Shown one piece after another: positions 44,790 through 53,216 of a stretch of DNA of 64,000 bases. The stretch spans positions 151,957-215,956 of the forward strand of contig NZ_BMTL01000014.1 of the NCBI RefSeq assembly GCF_014649655.1, in the 5' to 3' direction. The first letter of the stretch is position 1, and the number at the start of each line of letters is the position of its first letter. The notes beneath the pieces are model-generated. The model saw only the letters and a list, made by a program, of their open reading frames with translations, did not search any database and had not been told where the DNA came from. The translations under genes were made by a program, and so were the position numbers. The stretch comes from Streptomyces humidus. Its GTDB lineage: Bacteria > Actinomycetota > Actinomycetes > Streptomycetales > Streptomycetaceae.

Positions 44790-45596
44790 ATGACCACCGT
44801 CCGTGGATTCCTCTTCCCCAAGACGGCGAGCGGAGCCTCGTCGCTGATCCCCTCACCGCCCTACCGGTACTCCGGCGACCTGCTCACCGTCGAGTACCGC
44901 ACCGATCCGGCACGCGTGCGCGAACTGCTTCCCGAGCCGCTGGAACTCGCCGACGAGGACCCCGGCGCGGTGGCGCTGATCTGGGCCGACTGGCAGTCCT
45001 GCTCGGCATCCGGCGAGGAACTGCTCGATCCCGTGCTCTCCCAGTACAAGGAGGCCTTCGCGGTCGTGCGCTGCACGTACCGGGGACAGACCTACTCGCG
45101 ATGCGTCTACATCTGGGTCGACAAGGACTTCGCCATCGCGCGAGGGCTGCACCAGGGCTACCCGAAGAAGCTCGGCTCGATCCACCAGACCCGCCCGCAC
45201 CCGTACGGGCCCGCCCCGCGCATCGAGGCGGGGGCCCGTTTCGGCGCGACGCTCGCCGCCGCCGACCGGCGCCTCGCCCAGACCGTGGTCACCCTGCGTG
45301 AGCCGTCGGAGACGAACGGCTTCGTCAACGCCCACCCGATGGCCCACCACCGCTGGCTGCCCTCCATCGAGAAGGGCAAGGGCCTCGCCCTCGACGAGCT
45401 GATCGAGTCGGGCGCCGCGTCCTTCGAGGCGGGACCGGCCTGGCGCGGCGACGCCGAGCTGGAGCTGTTCGAGGCGCCCACCGAGGAACTGGCCCGCCTG
45501 GAGATCCGCGAGCCGATCGCCGCCTACTACCGCCAGGTCGGCGTCGTCTGGGACGGCGGCCGACTGCTGGAATCCGGCACCTCCGGCGCCGAGTAG
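44790..45596 (+). CDS. Acetoacetate-decarboxylase-family protein
   Basis: A 268-residue ADC-fold protein. The Schiff-base lysine is expected in HQGYPKKLGSIH. YSGDLLTVEYRTDPARVREL and FGATLAAADRRLAQTVVTLR are family blocks. ADC relatives decarboxylate beta-keto acids or act as aldolase/dehydratases on keto acids. Here it sits inside an hpa-type ring-cleavage operon, which normally lacks such an enzyme, so it may process a ring-fission product. Start ATG 44790 with AAGGA 11 bases upstream; 14 bases after the reductase. Confidence 0.88.
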   Translation: MTTVRGFLFPKTASGASSLIPSPPYRYSGDLLTVEYRTDPARVRELLPEPLELADEDPGAVALIWADWQSCSASGEELLDPVLSQYKEAFAVVRCTYRGQTYSRCVYIWVDKDFAIARGLHQGYPKKLGSIHQTRPHPYGPAPRIEAGARFGATLAAADRRLAQTVVTLREPSETNGFVNAHPMAHHRWLPSIEKGKGLALDELIESGAASFEAGPAWRGDAELELFEAPTEELARLEIREPIAAYYRQVGVVWDGGRLLESGTSGAE

Positions 45597-45630
45597 ACCC
45601 CACCCCCTCGTGAGACCGGAGGAACACAGC

Positions 45631-47094
45631 ATGAGCGAACACACCATCACCGTGGCCGGGGTCGCCGTCGACACCCGGCACTGGATCGGCGGCGAGCGCG
45701 TCGCCTCGACACAGACGTTCCCGGACGTCTCGCCCATCGACGGCCGTACGATCGGCGAGATCTCCCGGGGCACGGCCACGGAGGCGGCCGCCGCCGTGGC
45801 CGCCGCGAAGGCCGCTTTCCCCGCCTGGGCCGCCACGTCCCGGGCGGAGCGCGCCCGCATCCTGCACGCGATCGCCGACGGGGTCGAGAAGCGGATCGAA
45901 GAGCTCGCCATCGTCGAGACCACCGACAACGGGGCCCTTCTGCGCTCCCACCGCCGCGGAGTGATGCCACGCGTGGCGCACAACTTCCGCTTCTTCGCCG
46001 ACTGGCTGCAGAGCCTGGACCACGAGGACTTCGACACGCGCGGGCACACCAACCACGTGAGCTGGGACCCGGCCGGTCCCTGCGTCCTGATCACCCCGTG
46101 GAACGCCCCGCTCATGCTGGCCACCTGGAAGGTCGCGCCGGCCCTCGCCGCCGGCGACACGGTCGTGCTCAAGCCCGCCGAGTGGTCGCCGCTGACCGCC
46201 TCCCTGCTGGCCGACATCGCCGCCGAGGCCGGGCTCCCGGCAGGTGTCCTCAACATCGTCCAGGGCTACGGATCCGAGATCGGCGACGCGCTGACCTCGC
46301 ATCCGGACGTGCGCCGCATCAGCTTCACCGGTTCGGTGCCCACGGCCAAGCGGATCGCCGCGTCGGCGGCGGCGAACCTCACGCCCCTGAGCCTCGAACT
46401 GGGGGGCAAGTCGCCGCTGCTGGTGTTCGCCGACGCGGACCTGGACCTCGCCGTCGACCTGGCGGTGGAGCAGTACGACAACGCCGGCCAGGTGTGCCTC
46501 GCGGGCACCCGGCTGCTGGTCGAGGAACCGGTCGCGGAGGAGTTCACGCGCCGGTTCGTCGAGAAGGCGAGCGGGCTGAAGCAGGGTGATCCGCGCGACG
46601 AGGCCACCGACATCGGGCCCAACATCCACAACCTCCAGCTGGAGAAGATCGACGGCTTCGTGCAGCGGGCCGTGGCGGACGGGGCCCGCGCCGTCATCGG
46701 CGGCCACCGCAGGGACGGCCAGTACTACGCGCCCACCCTGCTCGCCGATGTCGCCCAGGACTCCGAGATCGTGCAGGAGGAGGTCTTCGGCCCGGTCCTG
46801 ACGCTGCAGACCTTCACGGACGAGGACGAGGCCGTCCGGCTCGCCAACGGCACCCGCTTCGGGCTGGCCGCCACCGTGACCACCGGCGACCCGGAGCGCG
46901 CCCAGCGCGTCACCGCGCAGCTGGTCGCGGGCACGGTGTGGGTGAACTGCTTCTTCGTCCGCGACCTCCAGGCCCCCTTCGGCGGCTCCCGGCTCTCCGG
47001 CGTAGGCCGCGAGGGAGGCACCTGGAGCTTCGACTTCTACTGCGACCTCAAGAACACGGTGACCGCGCCGAAGGGATGGAAGGACCATGGGTGA
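45631..47094 (+). CDS. hpaE: 5-carboxymethyl-2-hydroxymuconate semialdehyde dehydrogenase (HpaE-like)
   Basis: A 487-residue NAD-dependent aldehyde dehydrogenase. The Glu general base is in LELGGKSPLLV and the nucleophile Cys in AGQVCLAGTR. TTDNGALLRSHRRGVMPRVA and the ending VGREGGTWSFDFYCDLKNTV are close to HpaE of the homoprotocatechuate pathway, which oxidises the ring-cleavage semialdehyde. It overlaps the HpaD gene by 8 bases, confirming a joint role. GGAGGAA about 7 bases before ATG 45631. Confidence 0.92.
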   Translation: MSEHTITVAGVAVDTRHWIGGERVASTQTFPDVSPIDGRTIGEISRGTATEAAAAVAAAKAAFPAWAATSRAERARILHAIADGVEKRIEELAIVETTDNGALLRSHRRGVMPRVAHNFRFFADWLQSLDHEDFDTRGHTNHVSWDPAGPCVLITPWNAPLMLATWKVAPALAAGDTVVLKPAEWSPLTASLLADIAAEAGLPAGVLNIVQGYGSEIGDALTSHPDVRRISFTGSVPTAKRIAASAAANLTPLSLELGGKSPLLVFADADLDLAVDLAVEQYDNAGQVCLAGTRLLVEEPVAEEFTRRFVEKASGLKQGDPRDEATDIGPNIHNLQLEKIDGFVQRAVADGARAVIGGHRRDGQYYAPTLLADVAQDSEIVQEEVFGPVLTLQTFTDEDEAVRLANGTRFGLAATVTTGDPERAQRVTAQLVAGTVWVNCFFVRDLQAPFGGSRLSGVGREGGTWSFDFYCDLKNTVTAPKGWKDHG

Positions 47095-48013
47095 GATCGT
47101 CGGGGCGGGCCTCCTCGCCCACGTCCCCACCATCGTGCTGCCCGAGGAGACACGGCTGGAGCTCAACGGGGGCAAGGAGATCACCCTCGTCACCGGCCTG
47201 CACCAGCTTCGCGAGGACGTCTTCGCACGTGACGACTACGACACGGTCGTCGTCCTGGACTCCCACTGGGCCACCACCGTCGAGTTCGTCGTCACCGCGC
47301 AAGCCCGCCGGGCCGGCCTGTTCACCTCCGAGGAACTGCCACGCGGCATGTGCCGGATGCCGTACGACTTCCCCGGTGACCCCGAACTGGCCGGGAACAT
47401 CGCGAAGTTCGCCGACAAGCACGGCACCTGGATCACCCCGATCGACGACGACTACCTGCCGATCTACTACGCCACCATCAACCTCTGGAAGTTCCTCGGC
47501 GAGGGCCTGCCCGACAAGCGCTGGGTGACCATCGGCGTCTGCCAGACCGGCGACATGGAGGACCACCTGCGGCTCGGCCGCGCCCTGGCGGACGGCATCG
47601 CCGCCACCCCGGGCCGCCGGGTCCTGCTCATCGCCTCCGGTGCGCTGTCGCACACCTTCTGGCCGTTGCGCGAACTGCGCGACCACGAGGCCGGAGACCC
47701 GGTGCACATCTTCACGCCGGAGGCCCGCGCGGCGGACCACGAGCGCATCGCCTGGTTCAAGGAGGGGCGTCACGACAAGGTCCTCGACACGATGGACGAG
47801 TTCTGGAAGTACAAGCCGGAGGCGAGGTTCTTCCACTACCTGATGATGGCCGGCGCCCTGGGCGAGCGCGCCTGCGTCGCCGAGGCCCGTCAGTACGGCG
47901 AGTACGAGAACTCCATCGGCACCGGCCAGGTGCACCTCTGGTTCGACCGCCCGGCCGACGGCTGGACCGGCGCCGGCCTGCCCGCCCCACGCACCCCTCA
48001 CCGTCACATCTAG
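47087..48013 (+). CDS. hpaD: Homoprotocatechuate 2,3-dioxygenase, LigB type
   Basis: A 308-residue type III extradiol dioxygenase (LigB/DODA superfamily, unrelated in fold to the VOC enzyme at 29856). GLLAHVPTIVLPEETR gives the first His ligand, VVVLDSHWATTVEF the second, and LIASGALSHTFWPLRE a catalytic His. IDDDYLPIYYATINLW and FFHYLMMAGALGE are HpaD-like. It would open 3,4-dihydroxyphenylacetate to the semialdehyde used by HpaE. Its start lies inside the end of hpaE. Confidence 0.9.
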   Translation: MGEIVGAGLLAHVPTIVLPEETRLELNGGKEITLVTGLHQLREDVFARDDYDTVVVLDSHWATTVEFVVTAQARRAGLFTSEELPRGMCRMPYDFPGDPELAGNIAKFADKHGTWITPIDDDYLPIYYATINLWKFLGEGLPDKRWVTIGVCQTGDMEDHLRLGRALADGIAATPGRRVLLIASGALSHTFWPLRELRDHEAGDPVHIFTPEARAADHERIAWFKEGRHDKVLDTMDEFWKYKPEARFFHYLMMAGALGERACVAEARQYGEYENSIGTGQVHLWFDRPADGWTGAGLPAPRTPHRHI

Positions 48014-48024
48014 GAGTCCGGAAC

Positions 48025-48870
48025 ATGCCCGAGTACCGACGCATCCTCCTCGACGGCGCCGCCGTCCAGGTCACCGTCGACGACGACGAACTCGTCGCCG
48101 GGGACGGCCGCCGCGTCAAGATCGAGGACGCACAGCACCTGCCGCCGGTCGTCCCGTCCAAGGTGATCGCGGTCCACCTCAACCACCGCAGCCGTGTCGA
48201 CGAGTTCCGGATCGACCTCCCCGGCACGCCGACCTACTTCCACAAGCCGACCTCGGCCCTCAACTCCCACAAGGGCGCCGTCGTCCGCCCCGAGGGCTGC
48301 AAGTGGCTCAACTACGAGGGCGAGGTGGCCATCGTCATCGGGAAGACCGCGCGCAACGTCTCCCCGGCCGAGGCGGGCGAGTACATCGCCGGCTACACCG
48401 TCGCCAACGACTACGGACTGCACGACTTCCGCGACACCGACGCCGGCTCCATGCTCCGGGTGAAGGGCTCCGACACCCTCTGCCCGCTCGGCCCCGGACT
48501 GGTCACCGACTGGGACTTCCGCGGCAAGAGCCTGCGCACCTACGTCAACGGCAAGGTCGTCCAGGACGGCACGACCGACGAGATGAAGTGGGACATGCAC
48601 TACCTCGTCGCCGACATCGCCCGCACGATCACCCTCTACCCGGGCGACGTCCTCCTGTCCGGCACCCCCGCCAACTCCCGTCCCGTCCAGCCCGGTGACG
48701 TCGTCGAGGTCGAGGTCGAGGGCCTCGGCCGGCTCACCAACCACATCGTCACCGGCCCCACCCCGATCCGCACCGACGTCGGCGCCCAGCCCACCGAATC
48801 GGAGGAGGTGCTGTCCACCGCCCTCGGCGGCGACTGGGAGTTCCGCGGCATCCGCCCGCCGAAGCGCTGA
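48025..48870 (+). CDS. hpaG: FAH-family OPET decarboxylase / HHDD isomerase (HpaG-like)
   Basis: A 281-residue FAH-fold protein. The metal ligands are in NYEGEVAIVIGK and TVANDYGLHDFRDTD. KPTSALNSHKGAVVRPEG and DVLLSGTPANSRPVQPGD are conserved. It matches the HpaG group, which isomerises or decarboxylates the acid made by HpaE. HpaF (isomerase), HpaH (hydratase) and HpaI (aldolase) are not in the window. TAGGAG 8 bases before ATG 48025; 11 bases after hpaD. Confidence 0.9.
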   Translation: MPEYRRILLDGAAVQVTVDDDELVAGDGRRVKIEDAQHLPPVVPSKVIAVHLNHRSRVDEFRIDLPGTPTYFHKPTSALNSHKGAVVRPEGCKWLNYEGEVAIVIGKTARNVSPAEAGEYIAGYTVANDYGLHDFRDTDAGSMLRVKGSDTLCPLGPGLVTDWDFRGKSLRTYVNGKVVQDGTTDEMKWDMHYLVADIARTITLYPGDVLLSGTPANSRPVQPGDVVEVEVEGLGRLTNHIVTGPTPIRTDVGAQPTESEEVLSTALGGDWEFRGIRPPKR

Positions 48871-48919
48871 CGCCTCCGCGGCGGCCTGCCGGCCCCGGTG
48901 TCCGGGTAGGGTCGCGTCC

Positions 48920-49522
48920 ATGAGCGATTCCTCCGACAAGCCCTCCGCCAGGCCCCGCAAGCGGGTGGACTACGGGACCGGCCGTGAGGCCCTGCTCAAC
49001 GCGGCTGTGCGCGTCGTGGCCCGGGGCGGGCTGCGCAAGCTCACCTATCGCGCCGTCGCGGAGGAGGCGGGTGTCACGCACGGGCTCGTGGTGCACCACT
49101 TCGGGTCGCGGGACGCGCTGGTCGAGGCAGCCCTCGAACACGCGGTGCGCACCAGCGTGCGGACGAGTTCCCTGGAACCCGGCACGGGCGACATCGCGGA
49201 CTTCGCGGCGGGACTGGCGGACATGGTCACCCGTCAGCCGGCCCTGCAGACGTTCCAGTACGAACTCATGCTCGAGTCCCGGCGCAGGCCCGAGCTGCTG
49301 CCGCAGATCCGCGCGCTGTACGACGAGTACTTCCAGGCCACGGAGAGGGAGCTGTCGCGCAGCCTGCCCGAGGGCACCAGCCCTGCCCTGACCCGGCTGG
49401 TCTTCGCCGCCATGGAGGGGCTCGTGCTGCACCAGCTGGTCTTCGGCGAGCCGGACGTCACCGAGGGCGCGCTGAAGGAGCTGCGGTCCCTGTTGACCCG
49501 GCGGTCCGGAGGCGCGGAGTAG
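48920..49522 (+). CDS. TetR-family regulator 1 of the catabolic cluster
   Basis: A 200-residue regulator. The HTH (about residues 20-65) is GREALLNAAVRVVARGGLRK, then LTYRAVAEEAGVTHGLVVHH and FGSRDAL. The same stretch in the TetR at 58893 differs at only about two positions in the reading helix, so both should bind the TATCC-N4-GGATA palindrome. The ligand domains are more divergent, suggesting different inducers. TAGGGT sits 8-13 bases before ATG 48920 with no ribosome site, hinting at a leaderless transcript. It lies 49 bases after hpaG. Confidence 0.92.
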   Translation: MSDSSDKPSARPRKRVDYGTGREALLNAAVRVVARGGLRKLTYRAVAEEAGVTHGLVVHHFGSRDALVEAALEHAVRTSVRTSSLEPGTGDIADFAAGLADMVTRQPALQTFQYELMLESRRRPELLPQIRALYDEYFQATERELSRSLPEGTSPALTRLVFAAMEGLVLHQLVFGEPDVTEGALKELRSLLTRRSGGAE

Positions 49523-49561
49523 TCGCCGGCCCCTGGCGATTCCTGCCGTCACGGCAGGTCA

Positions 49562-49598
49562 GGACGAGCCCCCGTCGCACTGCGACGGGGGCTCGTCC
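49562..49598 (+). terminator. Strong terminator after the hpa/TetR unit
   Basis: A 17-bp perfect stem (49562-49578 with 49582-49598) has a 3-base ACT loop, 40 bases after the TetR stop. It separates the first plus-strand operon from the second P450 promoter. Confidence 0.9.
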
Positions 49599-49640
49599 GC
49601 TTCCGGCGGCGTAAAGAGTTGATTACGCGGCTGCGAAGTA

Positions 49641-49669
49641 TTGACGAAATTATCCGCGTGGATAATTCT
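49641..49669 (+). promoter_or_regulatory. Promoter of the second P450 unit with TetR palindrome in the spacer
   Basis: -35 TTGACG (49641-49646) and a TAATTC/AATTCT -10 (49663-49669) flank AATTATCC-GCGT-GGATAATT (49648-49667), which has perfect 8-base arms. A repressor here would block RNA polymerase directly. It is the same operator class as at 43200 and 58822. Confidence 0.75.
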
Positions 49670-49759
49670 CGACCGATACGGGGACCTTGGTTGCCCCTCT
49701 CTTTCTCTCCACTCCGAGCTCCGCCTCCGCCTCGCGTCCGATACGAGGAGTGTCACGAC

Positions 49760-50956
49760 ATGACCGTCACCACCGCAGGACCCGCGTCCGTCACCGGGGA
49801 TCTGCTGCCCTTCCGCGACCCGGGCTTCCGTGCGGATCCCTACCCGTACTACGCGCGGCTGCGCCGGGAGCACCCCGTCTACAGGCATCCGGCCGGCCTG
49901 TACGTCGTCTCCCGCTACGAGGACGTCGCCCGGCTGATCCGCAACCCCACCCTGAGCGTGCAGCAGCTCGACTTCGGGCCGGCCGCCCCGATCCACCACA
50001 CCATGCTCGGCAAGGACGCCCCCGACCACACGCGGCTGCGGCGGATCACCAACCGCTGGTTCACGCCCAAGGCCGTCGAGGAGTGGTCCAAGGTCATGCG
50101 CGCCTCCGTGGAGGCCGTGCTCGACGAGGTCGAGAAGGGCGACGGCGCCCTGGACGCGGCCGACGGCCTCTCCCTGAAGTGCACCTTCGAGACGACCTGC
50201 CACATCTTCGGCATCGAGCCGACCGACATGGACACCATCCAGCGCAAGACCTACGAGATCGGGCTGAGCCTCGGTCCCGGCGGCAACGACGAGGAGGCCC
50301 GCGCCACCACGGAGGCGTTCGCCTGGTTCGCAGGGCACATCCGCCGGCTCGTGTCCGACAAGCGAGCCCACCCCGGCGAGGGACTGATCGACGCCTTCAT
50401 CGCCGCGCAGGACGAGGGCAGGATGACCGAGGAAGAGGTCGTCCACACCATCTTCCTGTTCTTCGCCGTGGGCCACCTCGACGTCAAGCACCTGATCAAC
50501 CACGGCATCTGGCTGTTGACGCAGCAGCCCGGACTGTTCGCCGCCTACCGGGACGAGCCGGAGGCGCGGCCCGGCATCATCAACGAGATCCTGCGGATCG
50601 ACACGCCCGAGTCGATGGTGGTGCGTCTGACCACGCAGGACACGGTCATCGGCGCCACCACCGTGCCGGCCGGAGAGGCGCTGGCCCTGCTCATCGCCTC
50701 CGCCAACCGCGACCCCGAGGTCTTCGCCGACCCCGACACCTTCGACCACACGCGCCCGCTCGCCGCCGGCCAGCACCTGGCCTTCGGCTCCGGCATGCAC
50801 GGCTGCGCCGGCCAGGTCCTGGCCCGCGCCGAGGCCGACATCGTCTTCAGCTCGATCGTCAACCGGTTCTCCGGTGTCGAGCTCGCGGGCGAGCCCGCCT
50901 ACGCCCACACCGAGTTCCTGCGCACCATCACCCACCTCCCCGTCCGTTTTCGCTGA
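49760..50956 (+). CDS. Cytochrome P450 with atypical I-helix
   Basis: A 398-residue soluble P450. The heme ligand is Cys349 in FGSGMHGC, and the K-helix ExxR is NEILR. In the I-helix (near residues 232-250) the usual AGxE/DT is replaced by FFAVGHLDVKHL. The acid-alcohol pair that delivers protons for O2 cleavage is therefore missing, so the enzyme may handle oxygen differently or act by an unusual route. It is followed by its own [3Fe-4S] ferredoxin 32 bases on. GAGGAG 9 bases before ATG 49760. The promoter carries the TetR palindrome. Substrate unknown; oxidation or demethylation of an aromatic intermediate is plausible. Confidence 0.92.
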   Translation: MTVTTAGPASVTGDLLPFRDPGFRADPYPYYARLRREHPVYRHPAGLYVVSRYEDVARLIRNPTLSVQQLDFGPAAPIHHTMLGKDAPDHTRLRRITNRWFTPKAVEEWSKVMRASVEAVLDEVEKGDGALDAADGLSLKCTFETTCHIFGIEPTDMDTIQRKTYEIGLSLGPGGNDEEARATTEAFAWFAGHIRRLVSDKRAHPGEGLIDAFIAAQDEGRMTEEEVVHTIFLFFAVGHLDVKHLINHGIWLLTQQPGLFAAYRDEPEARPGIINEILRIDTPESMVVRLTTQDTVIGATTVPAGEALALLIASANRDPEVFADPDTFDHTRPLAAGQHLAFGSGMHGCAGQVLARAEADIVFSSIVNRFSGVELAGEPAYAHTEFLRTITHLPVRFR

Positions 50957-50988
50957 TCCCCCGACCCCTCCGAGAGACAGGAGCAGTC

Positions 50989-51201
50989 ATGAAGGTCGAA
51001 GTCGACCTCAAGAAGTGCCAGGACCACGGCCAGTGCGTGTACGCCGCCCCTGACCTGTTCGCGCTGGACGACGAGGGACGCCTGTCCCTGCGGTCGCAGG
51101 CGACGGACGTCTACGTGGCCGACGTGGACGAGGCAAGCGCCGAGGCGCTGTACGAGGCCGCCGAGGTCTGTCCGCTGCAGGCCATCACGGTGCACGAGTA
51201 G
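50989..51201 (+). CDS. [3Fe-4S] ferredoxin
   Basis: A 70-residue ferredoxin with Cys10, Cys16 and Cys61, and His13 in place of the fourth ligand (CQDHGQC), near-identical in plan to the protein at 43376. DVDEASAEALYEAAEVCPLQ is a longer acidic segment before the last cysteine. It is probably the specific partner of the P450 at 49760. GGAG 5 bases before ATG 50989. Confidence 0.95.
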   Translation: MKVEVDLKKCQDHGQCVYAAPDLFALDDEGRLSLRSQATDVYVADVDEASAEALYEAAEVCPLQAITVHE

Positions 51202-51334
51202 ACGGGAACGCGGCATGTCCGTCAGACCAGGTGGGAGCGGTTGAGCTTGATGGAGACCCGCACCGTCGGAGCCGTACGGCGCAGGCCCCGCACGGGGTCT
51301 GCGAACCGGCCGAACGGGGGTTCGCCGCTCGTGA

Positions 51335-51573
51335 GCCGCCAAGCGTCCCCTGGCGGGCCATGGCTGAGGGCTGCGACCTGATCCGCGACTGCATCGCCCG
51401 GGTCGTCCCCGGCTTCGAGGGCTTCGACCCGGCGTGTACGCGATCCCGGCGGGTTCGTCCTGCCGCACGGGCCGCGCGGCGGCCGTCACTTCCCGGCCTC
51501 GGTCGGCAAGGCCTGCTTCACCGCCTCCGTGTCCGCAGAAGGAACTTTCCGCACCCCCTTGCCAAACGGATAG
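51335..51573 (+). pseudogene. Molybdopterin formate-dehydrogenase-type (FdhF) C-terminal relic
   Basis: One frame reads VPWRAMAEGCDLIRDCIARV, then VPGFEGFD. A shift then gives RVRDPGGFVLPHGPRGGRHF and PASVGKACFT, ending at a stop at 51571-51573. Together these match the segment of FdhF-like molybdopterin oxidoreductases that normally reads W..ADYDxIRDxIAxVVPGFE, then PGGFVLPHxPR and FPTATGKAxFT. One frameshift separates the halves. About 80 of over 700 codons remain. It lies in a cluster that should release formate through PurU, so a formate oxidase may once have been part of it. Confidence 0.68.
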
Positions 51574-51609
51574 TTCCAGCCCAACATGAGGCAACTCGTT
51601 TGGCTCAAA
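51559..51609 (+). promoter_or_regulatory. Candidate promoter and MarR-type site of the permease
   Basis: TTGCCA (51559-51564) and CAACAT (51582-51587) are 17 bases apart. TTTGGCTCAAA (51599-51609) follows at the expected start point, as TTTGAAGCCAAA does at 43248. GCCAAACGG also occurs in both promoters (51561 and 43147). Its half-sites are spaced one base closer than at 43141. Confidence 0.45.
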
Positions 51610-51650
51610 ACAAAACCCCGCCCCTCCCCGTCTCCGGCAGGTGAACTCGA

Positions 51651-53108
51651 GTGGACAGTCAAACCGCGCTTCCCGTACAAGCTGGTCATGATGTCTCCAT
51701 GGCAGGCAAGCTCAAGCCCGACTCTCTCGGTGTCCTGGGCATTCTTTTCTTCGTTCTCTCCGCCCAGGCGCCGCTGACGGGCATCGCGGGGGCCGTACCC
51801 ATCGCCGTCGGCATCGGCAACGGTGCGGGTGTTCCCGCCGCCTACCTCGCGGCCGGCGTCATCGTCCTGCTGTTCTCCGTCGGATTCGTCGCCATGGGCC
51901 GCCATGTCGTGGACGCCGGAGCCTTCTACACCTACATCGGCAAGGGGCTCGGCCGCCCGACCGGCTCCGGCAGCGCCGGGGTCGCCCTCTTCGCCTACTG
52001 TGCCGTCCAGGCCGCCATGTACGGGCTCTACGGCGCCACGGTGAGCGGCCTGGTCGAGCACTACACGGGCACCCATGTGGCCTGGTGGGTCTGGACGCTG
52101 GTCACCATGGTGATCGTGCAGGTCCTCGGCGCCTCGGGCATCGAGATGGGCGCCAAGATCCTCGCGGTGTTCGTCCTCGCGGAGTTCAGCATCCTGATCG
52201 CCTTCGCCCTCGTGACCTTCTTCAAGGGCGGCGGGCCCGAGGGCCTCGGCTTCACCGACAGCTTCTCGCCGTCCGCCGCGCTCAAGGGCGCTCCCGGTGT
52301 GGCGCTGATGTTCGCCGTGGCGTCGATGTTCGGCTTCGAGGCCACCGCGATCTACGGCGAGGAAGCCCGCGAGCCCCGCAAGACCGTCCCCCGGGCCACC
52401 TACCTGTCGGTCGCGGTGATCACGGGCTTCTTCGCCTTCACCTCGTGGATGCTGGTCTCGGCGCACGGCGCGTCCCAGGTGACCGCCGATGCCGGCAAGG
52501 CGCTGCAGAGCGGCGACGCGGCGAGCTTCGTCTTCGCCCCGATCACCGACCTGTTCGGCGGCTGGGCGGGCGACGTGCTGCCGATCCTGCTGGCCACCTC
52601 GCTCTTCGCGGGCATCCTGGCCTTTCACAACTCCGCCAACCGCTACCTGTTCTCCCTCGGCCGCGAGGGTCTGCTGCCCCACAGGCTGACCGCCATCAAC
52701 CGCCGCCACTCGCCCTGGGTCGCCGGAACGGTGCAGACCGTGCTCTCCGTGCTCCTGGTGATGCCCTTCGCGATCCTCGGCAAGGACCCGGTGCTGACCC
52801 TCTTCTCCTGGTTCAGCGGGGTCGCCGTCCTCGGCGTCATGCTGCTGTACTTCCTGACCTCGGCCTCGGTCGTCGTGTTCTTCCGCCGCTCGCGCGCCGA
52901 CACCCGCCCCTGGAACACCCTGATCGCCCCGGTACTGGGCGCGCTCGGCATCGCCGGGGCCATCTGGCTCATCATCGCCAACTTCACGACCCTCATCGGC
53001 GGTGACCGGACCACGGCCGTGTGGCTCCAGGTCACCGTACCGGCGGTGCTGGTCCTCGGCGTCGCCGCCGCCCGGATGACGCGGTCCCGGGCAGGGACCA
53101 CCGACTGA
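51651..53108 (+). CDS. APC-family amino-acid/amine permease
   Basis: A 485-residue transporter with twelve predicted helices of the amino acid-polyamine-organocation family. LFFVLSAQAPLTGIAGAVPI is helix 1 with the unwound glycine region. MFAVASMFGFEATAIYGEEA is the helix 6 substrate region, and EEAREPRKTVPRATYLS follows it. In this context (gamma-glutamyl ligase, PuuC- and PuuD-like enzymes) it probably imports the amine substrate. GTG 51651 is chosen for AGGTGA about 8 bases upstream; ATG 51699, 16 codons later, is the alternative. Confidence 0.92.
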   Translation: MDSQTALPVQAGHDVSMAGKLKPDSLGVLGILFFVLSAQAPLTGIAGAVPIAVGIGNGAGVPAAYLAAGVIVLLFSVGFVAMGRHVVDAGAFYTYIGKGLGRPTGSGSAGVALFAYCAVQAAMYGLYGATVSGLVEHYTGTHVAWWVWTLVTMVIVQVLGASGIEMGAKILAVFVLAEFSILIAFALVTFFKGGGPEGLGFTDSFSPSAALKGAPGVALMFAVASMFGFEATAIYGEEAREPRKTVPRATYLSVAVITGFFAFTSWMLVSAHGASQVTADAGKALQSGDAASFVFAPITDLFGGWAGDVLPILLATSLFAGILAFHNSANRYLFSLGREGLLPHRLTAINRRHSPWVAGTVQTVLSVLLVMPFAILGKDPVLTLFSWFSGVAVLGVMLLYFLTSASVVVFFRRSRADTRPWNTLIAPVLGALGIAGAIWLIIANFTTLIGGDRTTAVWLQVTVPAVLVLGVAAARMTRSRAGTTD

Positions 53109-53216
53109 GCGGTGCTGCCCCCACGGATACGGCCGGAGCCCGCGCCCCGGCCGTATCCGGCCTTCTGCCGAACCGCGCGAGTCGTCTGTCACCGAACGAG
53201 ATGGAAAGGAGAGCGC

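Larger units (their letters stand above)
51202..51650. other. Region with a dehydrogenase relic and the permease promoter
   Basis: About 450 bases without an intact gene. The first 130 bases show nothing secure. From 51335 a frame-broken formate-dehydrogenase-type relic is readable, followed by promoter-like elements and a TTTGG motif before the permease. The relic and the promoter are listed separately. Confidence 0.5.

Noticed and set aside
49760..50956. Guaiacol O-demethylase (GcoA) identity for the second P450
   Set aside because: GcoA works with a single GcoB reductase and has a different heme-loop and I-helix; this enzyme has a separate small ferredoxin and does not match the blocks I remember.
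51221..51290. Minus-strand peptide ending SIKLNRSHLV before a stop
   Set aside because: It resembles a protein tail, but no start, length or family could be supported, and it opposes the formate-dehydrogenase-type relic.
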